14,876 bases of DNA from Lunasporangiospora selenospora. Its lineage: Eukaryota > Mortierellomycota > Mortierellomycetes > Mortierellales > Mortierellaceae. The translations under genes were made by a program, and so were the position numbers. Positions 1 through 14,876 of the stretch are shown here, piece after piece. The notes under the pieces are model-generated. The model was not told the DNA's origin. It searched no databases and saw only the letters and a program-made list of their open reading frames with translations. The stretch covers positions 689 to 15,564 of the forward strand of contig JAABOA010000403.1 of the NCBI GenBank assembly GCA_015680635.1, given 5' to 3'. Numbering within the stretch: position 1 is the stretch's first letter; every line of letters begins with the position of its first letter.

Positions 1-19
1 AAAAAAAAAAAAAAAAAAA
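1..19. repeat. Homopolymer run of 19 A at the left edge
   Basis: Nineteen A in a row open the window, only 23 bases beyond the stop of the F-box gene. On that gene's strand this reads as T, so it is not a poly(A) tail of its transcript. The right edge also ends in A (8 bases), which fits assembly breaks at homopolymers. Confidence 0.9.
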
Positions 20-42
20 GTACCATTGCGATTGAATGTTTA

Positions 43-1869
43 TCATTCAACCCAGTCTTCTCGAATCAACTCGGTCCTGATTCCTGTTTTACACGCCTGT
101 ACAGCCTTCTCAAGTCCATCCAATTGCCCATAGGTATACCGAATCTGGAGCAACTCTAGGTCCGGCCATATTGGAGCATCGACTCGGGCTCTCTCCCGGA
201 CATGATCTTTCACATCTTGCCGTCGACCTAGCTGCGACATGTCAATCCCATCCACTATCCCAAACCCTGGCTCCCCAGCTCGTGGCTCCCCAGGCCAGGA
301 CCCAAACGCCGCCAGAGGCGGTCTATCCTCGCTCGGGTCATAACGTAAGGAGGGTTGTACAAGACGCATGCACCGATTAAAAACCGTCTTGGCCCTGCAC
401 AACTTGGGCGTCTTCCTAACCACCCCTTCCTCCTTGGCAGACACCACCACCACCAGCTCTTGACATTCCACATCCAGTCGACGCAGATGCTTCAATCGTG
501 TCAAGAGACAAAGCCCAGACCAATAATCAAGTCTGACCAGACGCCTTCGAATGTGCAACTGTTTTAAATTTGGACAGACACGAACGAGGTATCCGAAAAG
601 CGTCCGCATATACCTCGCTCGATTCGGATGGGTCCACGTCTCATCCACCGTCAAAGAAAGTACCTCGAGTTGACGACACGCCCAGACCGTTCGTCGTTGT
701 GGTGCATATCTGGGGTAATACACCTCGATCGTCTCTTGAAGGTCATTCGTGACCGAGGCTCCCGTGAGTCGGCCCTCGAGGTCCATCATGGGCAAATGGA
801 AATGGACATGCAGTCCACGAAACTCGAGGAGATGCTTTGCCTTTAGCAGATACTCGTGCACGGTTTGGACCAAAAGCGGGGTATGTCCTGTCCACCCTGT
901 GATCCGGAGGGATGTCAACCGGTCCCGATCTGGGTCCAGAATGTGAAGTCCTTGTCCAGCAATGTCCCGATACGCAATCGAAAGGTCCTGGACGTTTGTA
1001 AAGGCTAGCGCCATGGCTCCCATGGTGGTGAGAGGCAGACGAACCCCCATTTCATGACTGGTCAACTCGAGTTTGGTCACTCTCGGTACCACCTGTTCAA
1101 GTCTTTTCAAAAACAGTAAATCATGGATGGACATGAATCCCGACAAGGGAACACTTTCCTCAATCCAAGGACGATACATCGCCTGCAGGCGCAGTTCTTC
1201 CAAGTGGGGACATTGCCTCAAAAACCTCAGGAACGACGACTCCTCCACCATCAGTCCTCCCAAAACGATGGACTGTAATCGAAAGGGTCCTCTCTTGGGG
1301 AGCCCATTCATTTGTAACAAGGGGTGAGAGCTGTAAAGCCCAAGTCGCTCCAGTTGAGGACAAAGCTCCAGTATAGTTTGTAGTGGCACTGGAAACTGTT
1401 CCATACTTTCAATCGTTAATGTCGTTAACCGCACCCCGATCGTCTTTAGAAAGGGAAGAATCCGACTCTCCATATCCAATGCCCCCTTGATCCGTACCTC
1501 CCGGATTCGGAGCTCTCCTCTCGACACTGTGTGGGCGAGTTGATTGAATAACCAGGCCCAAGTCTCGGGATGACGCTGTGGTTGCCCATCGGGATGTTGC
1601 ATTGGGAGATATATCAGGGTAGTTGCTTTACAAAGTTGCACCATGAATCGCTCTTTGGCCTCTTCATTATAAATCAGGTCTGGGTGCCAGCCCACTGTCG
1701 AGTCCAGGAGAAGGGATGTCACCCGGTACCAGAGTCGGCACACGTATTGGACCGAGAACAAGAGTGTCCGCTGGTCCAGATAGGAAAAGACTTGGATAAG
1801 TAACTCGGACAAGAGAATGGGTGATGGTGAAGGTCTATTGTTGTAGTCACTCATTGAAGTCCTTGACAT
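43..1869 (-). CDS. F-box / leucine-rich-repeat-like protein (probable SCF substrate receptor)
   Basis: Single open frame of 608 residues without introns. Residues about 17-58 form an F-box: a proline, then LLSELLIQVFSYLDQRTL, a VCRLWYRV segment and a trailing LLLD. F-box proteins bind SKP1 and present targets to a cullin-1 ubiquitin ligase. The rest holds irregular leucine-rich segments, for example around 147-179 (CPQLERLGL), 220-230 (CPHLEELRL), 263-272, 292-299, 317-325, 400-407, 432-440 (CPNLKQLHI), 458-467 and 568-577. A Gly/Pro-rich, charged stretch at about 505-565 separates the last two repeats and looks disordered. The start is uncertain: ATG at 1867-1869 or the one five codons later, and neither has a purine at -3. 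It lies tandem to PRP8 with 179 bases between them. The substrate cannot be read from the sequence; such families diverge fast and I recognise no specific orthologue. The 3' UTR is almost all outside the window. Confidence 0.82.
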   Translation of the reverse strand: MSRTSMSDYNNRPSPSPILLSELLIQVFSYLDQRTLLFSVQYVCRLWYRVTSLLLDSTVGWHPDLIYNEEAKERFMVQLCKATTLIYLPMQHPDGQPQRHPETWAWLFNQLAHTVSRGELRIREVRIKGALDMESRILPFLKTIGVRLTTLTIESMEQFPVPLQTILELCPQLERLGLYSSHPLLQMNGLPKRGPFRLQSIVLGGLMVEESSFLRFLRQCPHLEELRLQAMYRPWIEESVPLSGFMSIHDLLFLKRLEQVVPRVTKLELTSHEMGVRLPLTTMGAMALAFTNVQDLSIAYRDIAGQGLHILDPDRDRLTSLRITGWTGHTPLLVQTVHEYLLKAKHLLEFRGLHVHFHLPMMDLEGRLTGASVTNDLQETIEVYYPRYAPQRRTVWACRQLEVLSLTVDETWTHPNRARYMRTLFGYLVRVCPNLKQLHIRRRLVRLDYWSGLCLLTRLKHLRRLDVECQELVVVVSAKEEGVVRKTPKLCRAKTVFNRCMRLVQPSLRYDPSEDRPPLAAFGSWPGEPRAGEPGFGIVDGIDMSQLGRRQDVKDHVRERARVDAPIWPDLELLQIRYTYGQLDGLEKAVQACKTGIRTELIREDWVE

Positions 1870-2048
1870 GCGGCTTTAGCAGAGATGAGACAAGGTCAAT
1901 GAGAAATGGAGAGAAAAATACATGCAAGATGAAAAAAGGGCAAATAGTAATTTTTTGGGGATTTACTTACTAACTAACAATACTAACTAACAAAAAAACA
2001 AAATAGAGCATCCTTTCATGGTACATCAACCGCAGCAACAACGGTATT
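1870..2048. other. Short intergenic spacer between PRP8 end and F-box gene start
   Basis: These 179 bases must hold both the PRP8 3' UTR and the promoter and 5' leader of the F-box gene, since both are transcribed leftward. The spacer is AT-rich and holds a tandem 13-base repeat (1968-1993). I see no canonical AATAAA on the minus strand and no clear TATA box. Overlap of the PRP8 3' end with the F-box leader is likely. Confidence 0.6.
1968..1993. repeat. Tandem 13-base duplication (TACTAACTAACAA x2)
   Basis: Two perfect adjacent copies at 1968-1980 and 1981-1993. On the plus strand each holds TACTAAC; on the transcribed minus strand they read TTGTTAGTTAGTA. They lie in the likely PRP8 3' UTR / F-box 5' region. 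No function is evident. Confidence 0.85.
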
Positions 2049-9765
<7,717 letters not shown>

Positions 9766-10766
9766 GAGGGGAAGATTCTATCAGATCCTCGGGACTAGTT
9801 ACGCAATGCACTTGTGATGGAGGAGGGGTGAGAGGCGGGGGTGGGTAATCTCTATTAGAACAGTTTAGGTAGAGTGGAATGGTCAAATCAGCTGATTGTT
9901 CAACTCGACGAGTTCAGACGACGTGTAGATTCAACTCACCAGTGAGGCGAAAGGCAATCTTCAAGGATGGAAATAGCGAGATCAATTACTCCTTCCCGTT
10001 CCACAACAATGATCAGCAACAATTGTCGAAGCTCTCGCTTTTGTAGATCCCAAAAAAAAAAAAGAAGAAGATCTAGACGTCATCACTAATTCCATCAGGA
10101 AGATCTAATTCCAAGCATTATTTGTCGACGCGTTTGCAACTATAGAAATCTGTTCGGTAATTGGACGACGCGCCAGGCAGAGTTGGATGCTGTAGCAGGC
10201 CAGACTGGGCCTTGTTGTGGATAACCCAGGTTAACATGTGGGTGGGCCGGGAAGCGGGAAAGATCGCGGAGCGGAGAGAATGAGCTGGGAGAGCGGTGCT
10301 CGACCGTGATACAAGAAAGTCAACGGCCCTGCGCGCCCGTCGTGGGAATCCGTGGACCACTCTTTGACATCCCAAGTCAGGGAGCACCCGTCCCAGGATT
10401 TTCCTGCTGGTCTTCCCGTGCAGCCGCCTCTCTCTATCTCTCCTCTCTGTCTCCCCGTACGCCAGAATTGTCCACAATGTAAATAGCCGACCCACAGCAA
10501 TGTACTACGCCATAATGTCCAGCACGCCAGGTTGTTGGCCAGTTTGACCATTTATCCACGGCACGGCCCTTCCCAGGCCCTGTGCTCTCTCACAACTTTG
10601 TTGGTCACCCACTTGTCTTTTTCCTCTTTCTCTCTTTTATCCCCTCCCCTTCCCTTTCCTACTCTGCCTTTCTCACTCTCTCACCCTCTCACATATCATC
10701 CTCTCATTCGACTCATTTCTCGCACGCCTGTCATCGCTTTTTTTCTTTTTGCCTCCCCTCATCCCA
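9766..10766. promoter_or_regulatory. Divergent promoter region between PRP8 and the FAHD1-type gene
   Basis: About 1 kb separates the two start codons, so it must hold both promoters and both 5' leaders. Visible elements: a 13-base near-palindrome AACTCGACGAGTT (9902-9914), an A-run with GAAGAAG (about 10052-10070), GACGTCA (10076-10082, ATF/CREB-like core), an inverted CCAAT (10160-10164), a GC-richer block (about 10190-10580) and a pyrimidine-rich leader before FAHD1. I see no gene, tRNA or mobile element in it. The binding-site readings are motif matches only. Confidence 0.65.
10616..10766 (+). promoter_or_regulatory. Pyrimidine-rich (CT) leader upstream of the FAHD1-type gene
   Basis: Some 150 bases just before the start codon are almost all C and T, with no ATG in any frame. 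CT-rich tracts next to transcription starts are common in fungal promoters, so this probably marks the start region and 5' UTR. The reverse strand is purine-rich and could form triplex-type structure. Confidence 0.7.
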
Positions 10767-11545
10767 ATGTCGCCTCAAGACTTTATTCGCACCGGTCGCA
10801 AGATTGTCGCTGTTGGCCGCAACTATGCCGAGCACGCAAAGGAGCTCGGCAACTCCATCCCATCTGCTCCATTCTTCTTCCTCAAGCCTACATCATCCTA
10901 CATTACGGACGGAGAAAGCATCGAGATTCCAGAAGGATGTGAAGTGCATCACGAACTTGAACTTGCTGTCATTATCGGTAAAGAGGGACGCGACATCCCG
11001 GCTAGTGAGGCCAACGACTACATTGCGGGATATGCTCTCTCGTTGGACATGACTGCCCGTAACCTTCAGGAGATGGCCAAGGAAAAGGGTATGCCCTGGA
11101 CTGTTGCCAAGGGATTCGATACCTTCACTCCTATCAGCAGCCTTATCACCAAGGACGACATCCCAGATCATGACGACGTCGATTTACTTCTTCAGATCGA
11201 CGGTGACACCAAGCAGGAAGGAAACACACGCGACATGATCTTTAGGTATTTGGGCCTTGTCTGCTTTTTCTTTCTTTCTCATTCTTGGTCAGTTTCCATC
11301 TCATCTCGTCCAAAAGACACTCACCACTTATCTCTCGGATATTCTTATTCTTTTTTAGCATCCCTATTTTGATCGAAAACATTTCTTCGGTCATGAAGCT
11401 CCAGGAGGGCGATGTGATCTTGACAGGAACCCCCGAAGGTGTCGGCCCAGTGTTTCCAGGTGAAACCATTACCTGTCAACTTGCATCTCGCGGCAAGGTA
11501 CTCTCAAAGCTGACCTTCCCAGTCATTGAACGTGCCAGGACCTGA
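10767..11545 (+). CDS. FAHD1: FAHD1-type acylpyruvase / oxaloacetate decarboxylase (fumarylacetoacetate hydrolase family), two exons
   Basis: Exons 10767-11245 and 11359-11545 encode 221 residues, the usual FAHD1 size. The family is a Mg/Mn-dependent hydrolase/decarboxylase that splits acylpyruvates and decarboxylates oxaloacetate, usually in mitochondria. Seen in the protein: VGRNYAEHAKE (about 17-27) with the catalytic-type His23 and Glu26, the metal-binding HHELEL motif (Glu63, Glu65) and LSLDMTARN (Asp94), WTVAKGFD with Lys115, and TGTPEGVGPV (182-191). All expected active-site positions known for human FAHD1 are present, so an active enzyme is likely. ATG at 10767 is the first in-frame ATG after an upstream stop at 10545-10547 and begins the conserved fold at once. 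No strong mitochondrial presequence is visible in the ATG-initiated protein. The gene is divergent from PRP8 and convergent with TSR1. A close paralogue with a different acylpyruvate preference cannot be excluded. Confidence 0.94.
11246..11358 (+). other. FAHD1 intron (113 bases)
   Basis: Donor GTATTT after TTTAG, acceptor TTTTTTAG before CATCCC. The split codon AG|C gives Ser160, restoring MIFSIPILIEN. Phase 2. T-rich throughout; no strong CTAAY branch motif stands out. Retention would run into a stop at about codon 208. Confidence 0.93.
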
Positions 11546-11930
11546 AAGTAAGGATCAGGCAAAAAGAAAACAAGCAAAAAGGATAAGGAAATTGTCAATG
11601 GTTCGCCAGAACCTCCCATTCTCCCCCCACCCCCTCCTCTCCCTTCATTATCAGTACTGAGATACTCGACACCAACTGGCCCCACATCAGTTCACCAGAG
11701 TCATGCTTAGAAATCGTTACCGCCAGGAAAGGAGGAGATAGACAAAAAAATATATATATGAAAATGAAAATGAAAAAAAAGTCTTGCCTCTCAAAGGACC
11801 AGTCTCCACTAACGGACCAGCTCAGTGGATTGTGTGGTCAGTGGATGGGGGGCATATGCAAGAAATGCTTTAATGAGAAATAAAAAAATAATAAAAAAAG
11901 TGCAGTAATCTCTCCTTCTAAATTTCAAAT
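11546..11930. other. Convergent 3' intergenic region, FAHD1 / TSR1
   Basis: 385 bases with both 3' UTRs. Contents: a C-rich patch near 11618-11642, TA repeats then TGAAAA units near 11749-11777, two GGACCAG copies (11796-11802 and 11814-11820), and an A-rich block at 11876-11900. AATAAA on the plus strand (11879-11884) could serve FAHD1. ATTAAA on the minus strand (11874-11869) could serve TSR1. No gene is visible here. Confidence 0.6.
11869..11874 (-). terminator. Candidate TSR1 poly(A) signal (ATTAAA)
   Basis: ATTAAA on the minus strand, about 57 bases past the TSR1 stop. It is the commonest variant of AATAAA and sits at a sensible distance, but fungal signals are loose. Confidence 0.4.
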
Positions 11931-14859
11931 CTAATCCATGTCCATGCTCTCTGTCGCGGTCGTTGTTGGTGCCAATGCAACTGCGGCGCCAGCATTCGGG
12001 TTGATCCAAAGTGTCGTGCCCCACTTGGGATACACTCGCTTGTCTATTCGATATCAGATATGCAGAAGTGATATAGAGTTTAGAAGAGTTTGTTCCAAAA
12101 AAAAAGGTAGTCTGTTTGAATTGGCGCGGGAAACGAATCAACCAAGTATAGCACTTACATAGGCACATCATCACTGTGTCTTGCATAGAAATTTGTTGGT
12201 CCCTGTTACAAGTAGAGTTGTTGTCATAATACCATGTTAGTGTCCGTTTGAGAAGGAAAAAAAATAAAATAAAATGGTCGACATGTGAATTATAGTTTCT
12301 CTCCCTCGTCCCCTCTCTCCATCTATACCATTGGGCCTTGAAGTATCCGTGAGTTCCGAGAGATTCCTTCATATGACCAGTTCGGCCCATCTTGGTTCGA
12401 AGCTCAACAGACTTGTAATACCAAATATCGTCTGGGTTGAAGAACATGTATCGGATTGTAGCAGTACGCTTATGGACCTTGAAAGGATGTCCCGTAAGGA
12501 TAATCCTCTTGGCAACAATTCTACGAGGGTCAGCGTCCATCAACGTTCCTGTGGCAACCAGAATTGGGTCTACAAAAATTGTTCCAGTGATGGGAAACCA
12601 GTCAAGTGTCAGTAAAAAAAACCAACAAAAAAACTGTGCTTCAATGTAAATGACCACTTGTACAAGCGCGCGAATACTTCACACGGTGTACCTCCCAGTT
12701 TACATACCATTGGGGTTCTCGGTATCCTTGGTAAGGACGATAGGAACACTGCCGAATTGAATAGGGGCGTAGACAGTAACCACAGTGCTGCGGCCCTGCT
12801 GCAAGAACCGTTCGCTCTTGTGAACATTGTTGGTGCCCTTGCCATTGCGAGAGTTTTGAGAAAAGACTGGGTAGACGACGAAGCGTCTGAATCCACAGTG
12901 AAGGACCAAAGGATCCTTGGCCTTGACAATACCCTCGTATTCGGCATTGCGAGTGACTGAAAAGTTGAGCACTCCCATCTTGTGCTCATATTGCAAAAGT
13001 CCAAAGACAATGAATGGTCTTGAGGGCACATAGGTATCCATTACGGCCCTGGGGACATTGGAGATGTAGAGTGTGCAACGAGTGCCAGGCAACACGCCAT
13101 CTTCCTTGGCCTGAGACATGACGCGATGCTTGGTGCGGCGGAGGTTCTCAAACTGGAAAATACGACCATAGTCCAGAGGCAAGTTCTCATAAGCATCCCA
13201 AGGAGAAGTACGGAAGGACTCCATAGCGCGGTACCGGGCGAACCGAGTACGAGCGGGGACATCAATTGGAGCTTCCACTTCGTCTGGGAACTCCATGTCG
13301 TCCTTGTTCTCTCTCTCTCGCTTGAGATAATCCGCATATTGACGGGCTTCCTCCTCATCCTCGAGTTCGTCCTCATAGACGTCTTCGTTATTAGCAACCT
13401 CCTCGGTTCCAACCTCAACATTTTCATATTCCTCTCCAGAATCGTCATCACGAGCATTGGGGAGGTCATCGTCATCGCTATCGTCCATGCGATCATCTTC
13501 GTCATCCATGTCCTCATATTCATCGCTTTCGTTATCGGAATCGACAATCCAAGCTGCCTGGTAGTTAGATGTTCCCTTGGGAACACGCTTGACAATCTTT
13601 GATGGAGTCCTTGAAGCATATCCCTCTGGTCTCTCGCTAGGATCCATGTTCCTGACACGTTCTGGAAGACAAATACGGAATTGTTTCTTCAGGTTAGCAA
13701 CATTCTAAATCATTCATGACCACAAAGGACAGCGATCAACGCCCAAACATAGAATAAATAAATAAAAGTACCTTCAGCCTCCATGAGCTCCTCCTCGGTA
13801 GGCCATGTTTGCTCGTTAGCCATCAGATCAGGCTCGTTCTCAGCCACAAGGTCATCTTGCTCTCCAATCACTGGGGTATCCAGAACGGTCTCTGTAGCCT
13901 CTGAATCCATGCCATTGCCGTTGGAGTGGGCAGCCTTATGAGCAAGAGGGGCCGAAACAATCTTTTCCAGCTGAAAGTCGCCAAAGTTCTGCAGATGGAC
14001 AAGTCGGTTGGCCTGGAAGTGAGTTCCTCTCGAGAAACCAGTGACCTTCAGAGTACCAACGGACGGATCGGCTGCGTTGGCGTCAAACTCGACATTCTCT
14101 GCCAGCATATAAGAATGAGTGTCACGCCAGTTGATAGTCTTTGGGAGCTGATTGGCCATCGTACGAAGAACGTTCAAGCCCTCCGTGGTGTTGTCCATGG
14201 CATGCACTTTCTCCTCCTCGGGGAAAAAATGGTTCGTGAAGCTGAGCAAAGATTTTTTGATATCAGCTCGCTTCTTTACTGGGACGGTTTCCAAATTGCT
14301 GACAACAGGGACGACAGAGGGGACTCCCTGCGACTGGATGCCTGCGAGGACCATCTGACCAAACTTGTCAACTTCTTCAACTGCTGACATTGCAAACACA
14401 ATAAAGTCGGCCACCTTGGCTGCGTCCATAATGTCGGTGTAGTTGCGTGGAAGGGGGATGAGCTGGAGCTTTTGCTTGAACCTGTCCGAGCTACGGATAT
14501 ACCGGAAATGTATGAAAAATTCCATTGGTAAGAGAATGAAAAGAAAGAGTCCAACGTTTTTCAATGATCCTCTTGTGCCTGTGCCTGAACTTACGTCAAA
14601 ATGACAGCTCCCTCATTAGGGGGTGTCTGCTCAACGCTGGCAAACATTTGGTTAACGATGTCGTTAGCGCTAACATCCTGGCAGAGAGGAACAATGGCAA
14701 TGATCTTGGGAGTGCCATTCTTTCCATCAAAGATTTTGGTCTTTCTGAAAAGCTCCTCACGCTTCTTTTGTTGCAAGACCCTGGCTGTATTGCGACGATC
14801 CGTCCTATTGGGAAGTCCACGAGTCGAGTTGGTTTTGATAGAAACACGCTCGACCTTTC
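11931..14859 (-). CDS. TSR1: Ribosome biogenesis protein TSR1, 5' end missing
   Basis: TSR1 rides on late pre-40S particles, where its GTPase-like fold blocks early translation-factor binding while the small subunit matures. Exons in coding order: 14859-14595, 14490-13772, 13661-12708, 12569-12329, 12202-12159, 12043-11931, giving 777 residues. Upstream exon(s) with the basic N-terminus lie past the right edge; the first visible codon is split. Seen: [10 protein letters not shown] and a basic helix ([13 protein letters not shown]); a G-domain-like region with no P-loop GKS/T, as expected of TSR1 and unlike BMS1; [12 protein letters not shown] of the AARP2CN region; [28 protein letters not shown]; an acidic Asp/Glu tract (codons 13542-13339); [27 protein letters not shown] and [28 protein letters not shown]; then [20 protein letters not shown] and [11 protein letters not shown] of the C-terminal domain. 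The tail after PKWG is short, Ala/Thr-rich and ends MDMD, unlike the longer animal tail. It converges on FAHD1. Identification is firm; boundaries rest on GT-AG sites that keep the frame. Confidence 0.95.
12044..12158 (-). other. TSR1 intron before the last exon (115 bases)
   Basis: Donor GTAAGT after TGC CTA T, acceptor GAATAG before AC AAG. The split codon T|AC gives Tyr in [11 protein letters not shown]. Phase 1. Branch candidate TTCTAAACTC. Retention replaces the normal C-terminus with another open reading. Confidence 0.92.
12203..12328 (-). other. TSR1 intron, 126 bases, stop-free and a multiple of three
   Basis: Donor GTATAG after CAA TG, acceptor TAACAG before G GAC. The split codon TG|G gives Trp, making [14 protein letters not shown], collinear with the family. 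Branch candidate ACACTAACATGG. The intron reads through in frame as 42 codons. Confidence 0.88.
12570..12707 (-). other. TSR1 intron (138 bases)
   Basis: Donor GTATGT after AAT G, acceptor TTGTAG before AC CCA. The split codon G|AC gives Asp, restoring [14 protein letters not shown]. Phase 1. Retention meets a stop after two codons. Confidence 0.92.
13339..13542 (-). repeat. Acidic low-complexity coding tract in TSR1
   Basis: Codons GAT/GAC/GAA/GAG dominate, giving Asp/Glu runs such as DDSDDDD and [10 protein letters not shown]. The DNA shows imperfect GTCATC/TCATC repeats on the plus strand. Animal and yeast TSR1 carry a similar acidic linker here, so it is family-typical though variable in length. 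Confidence 0.85.
13662..13771 (-). other. TSR1 intron (110 bases)
   Basis: Donor GTACTT after GAG GCT GAA G, acceptor TTCCAG before AA CGT. The split codon G|AA gives Glu, making MEAEERVRNMD. Phase 1. Branch candidate TTGCTAACC; TTTATTTATTTATT follows the donor. Confidence 0.92.
14491..14594 (-). other. TSR1 intron (104 bases)
   Basis: Donor GTAAGT after ATT TTG AC, acceptor CCGTAG before C TCG. The split codon AC|C gives Thr, making [14 protein letters not shown]. Phase 2. The branch site is unclear (TCTTACC is possible). Confidence 0.92.
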
Positions 14860-14876
14860 CTAAAAGGTAAAAAAAA
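14860..14876 (-). other. 3' end of a further TSR1 intron, cut by the window edge
   Basis: On the minus strand the edge reads T-rich, then CCTTTTAG immediately before GA AAG GTC GAG. It is a good acceptor, and the incoming codon needs a G from the missing exon to make the expected Gly-Lys-Val-Glu. Confidence 0.75.

Noticed and set aside
1-1869. F-box gene as a retrocopy with a poly(A) tail at 1-19
   Set aside because: The gene is on the minus strand, so a tail would appear as T on the plus strand. The A-run is in the wrong orientation.
10118-10495. 125-codon minus-strand open frame in the divergent region (and an overlapping 106-codon one)
   Set aside because: It lies in a GC-richer stretch where stops are rare, the product is unrecognisable and low in structure, and two overlapping frames are equally open. 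More likely promoter or leader sequence.
12570-12657. Alternative start inside the TSR1 intron giving a separate small gene ([10 protein letters not shown]...)
   Set aside because: That segment translates intron sequence. The downstream part is the TSR1 C-terminal domain, joined by standard splice sites.

Overview
This window looks like nuclear DNA of a fungus, most likely an early-diverging one such as Mucoromycota, with a Mortierella relative as my best guess. The grounds are short spliceosomal introns (100-167 bases) with GTAAGN/GTATNN donors, CTAAY-like branch sites and TAG/CAG acceptors, a dense layout of eukaryotic housekeeping genes, and an F-box/leucine-rich protein of a type expanded in those fungi. 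The lineage guess is inference; the fungal, intron-bearing character is seen in the sequence.

Layout, left to right. (1) 43-1869, minus: an intronless 608-residue F-box/LRR-like protein, a likely SCF ubiquitin-ligase substrate receptor. (2) 2049-9765, minus: the complete PRP8 gene, core of the spliceosome, in six exons coding about 2348 residues. (3) 9766-10766: a 1-kb divergent promoter region ending in a long pyrimidine-rich leader. (4) 10767-11545, plus: a two-exon FAHD1-type fumarylacetoacetate hydrolase-family enzyme of 221 residues (oxaloacetate decarboxylase/acylpyruvase type). (5) 11546-11930: a convergent, AT-rich 3' region. (6) 11931-14859, minus: TSR1, the GTPase-like factor of 40S ribosome maturation, with six exons in the window and its N-terminus cut off by the right edge.

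I rebuilt the exon structures of PRP8, FAHD1 and TSR1 by joining GT-AG boundaries so that the proteins stay in frame and collinear with their families. PRP8 and TSR1 both act in RNA-based housekeeping (splicing and ribosome assembly) and FAHD1 in mitochondrial-type carboxylate metabolism, but nothing indicates a functional cluster. I found no transposon, CRISPR array, tRNA, rRNA or novel multi-gene system. The points worth a second look are at the level of introns and leaders: an extreme homopolymer-bearing PRP8 intron, a stop-free 3n intron and a 44-base exon in TSR1, an ATG-free open pyrimidine leader ahead of FAHD1, and a tandem 13-base TACTAAC repeat between PRP8 and the F-box gene.
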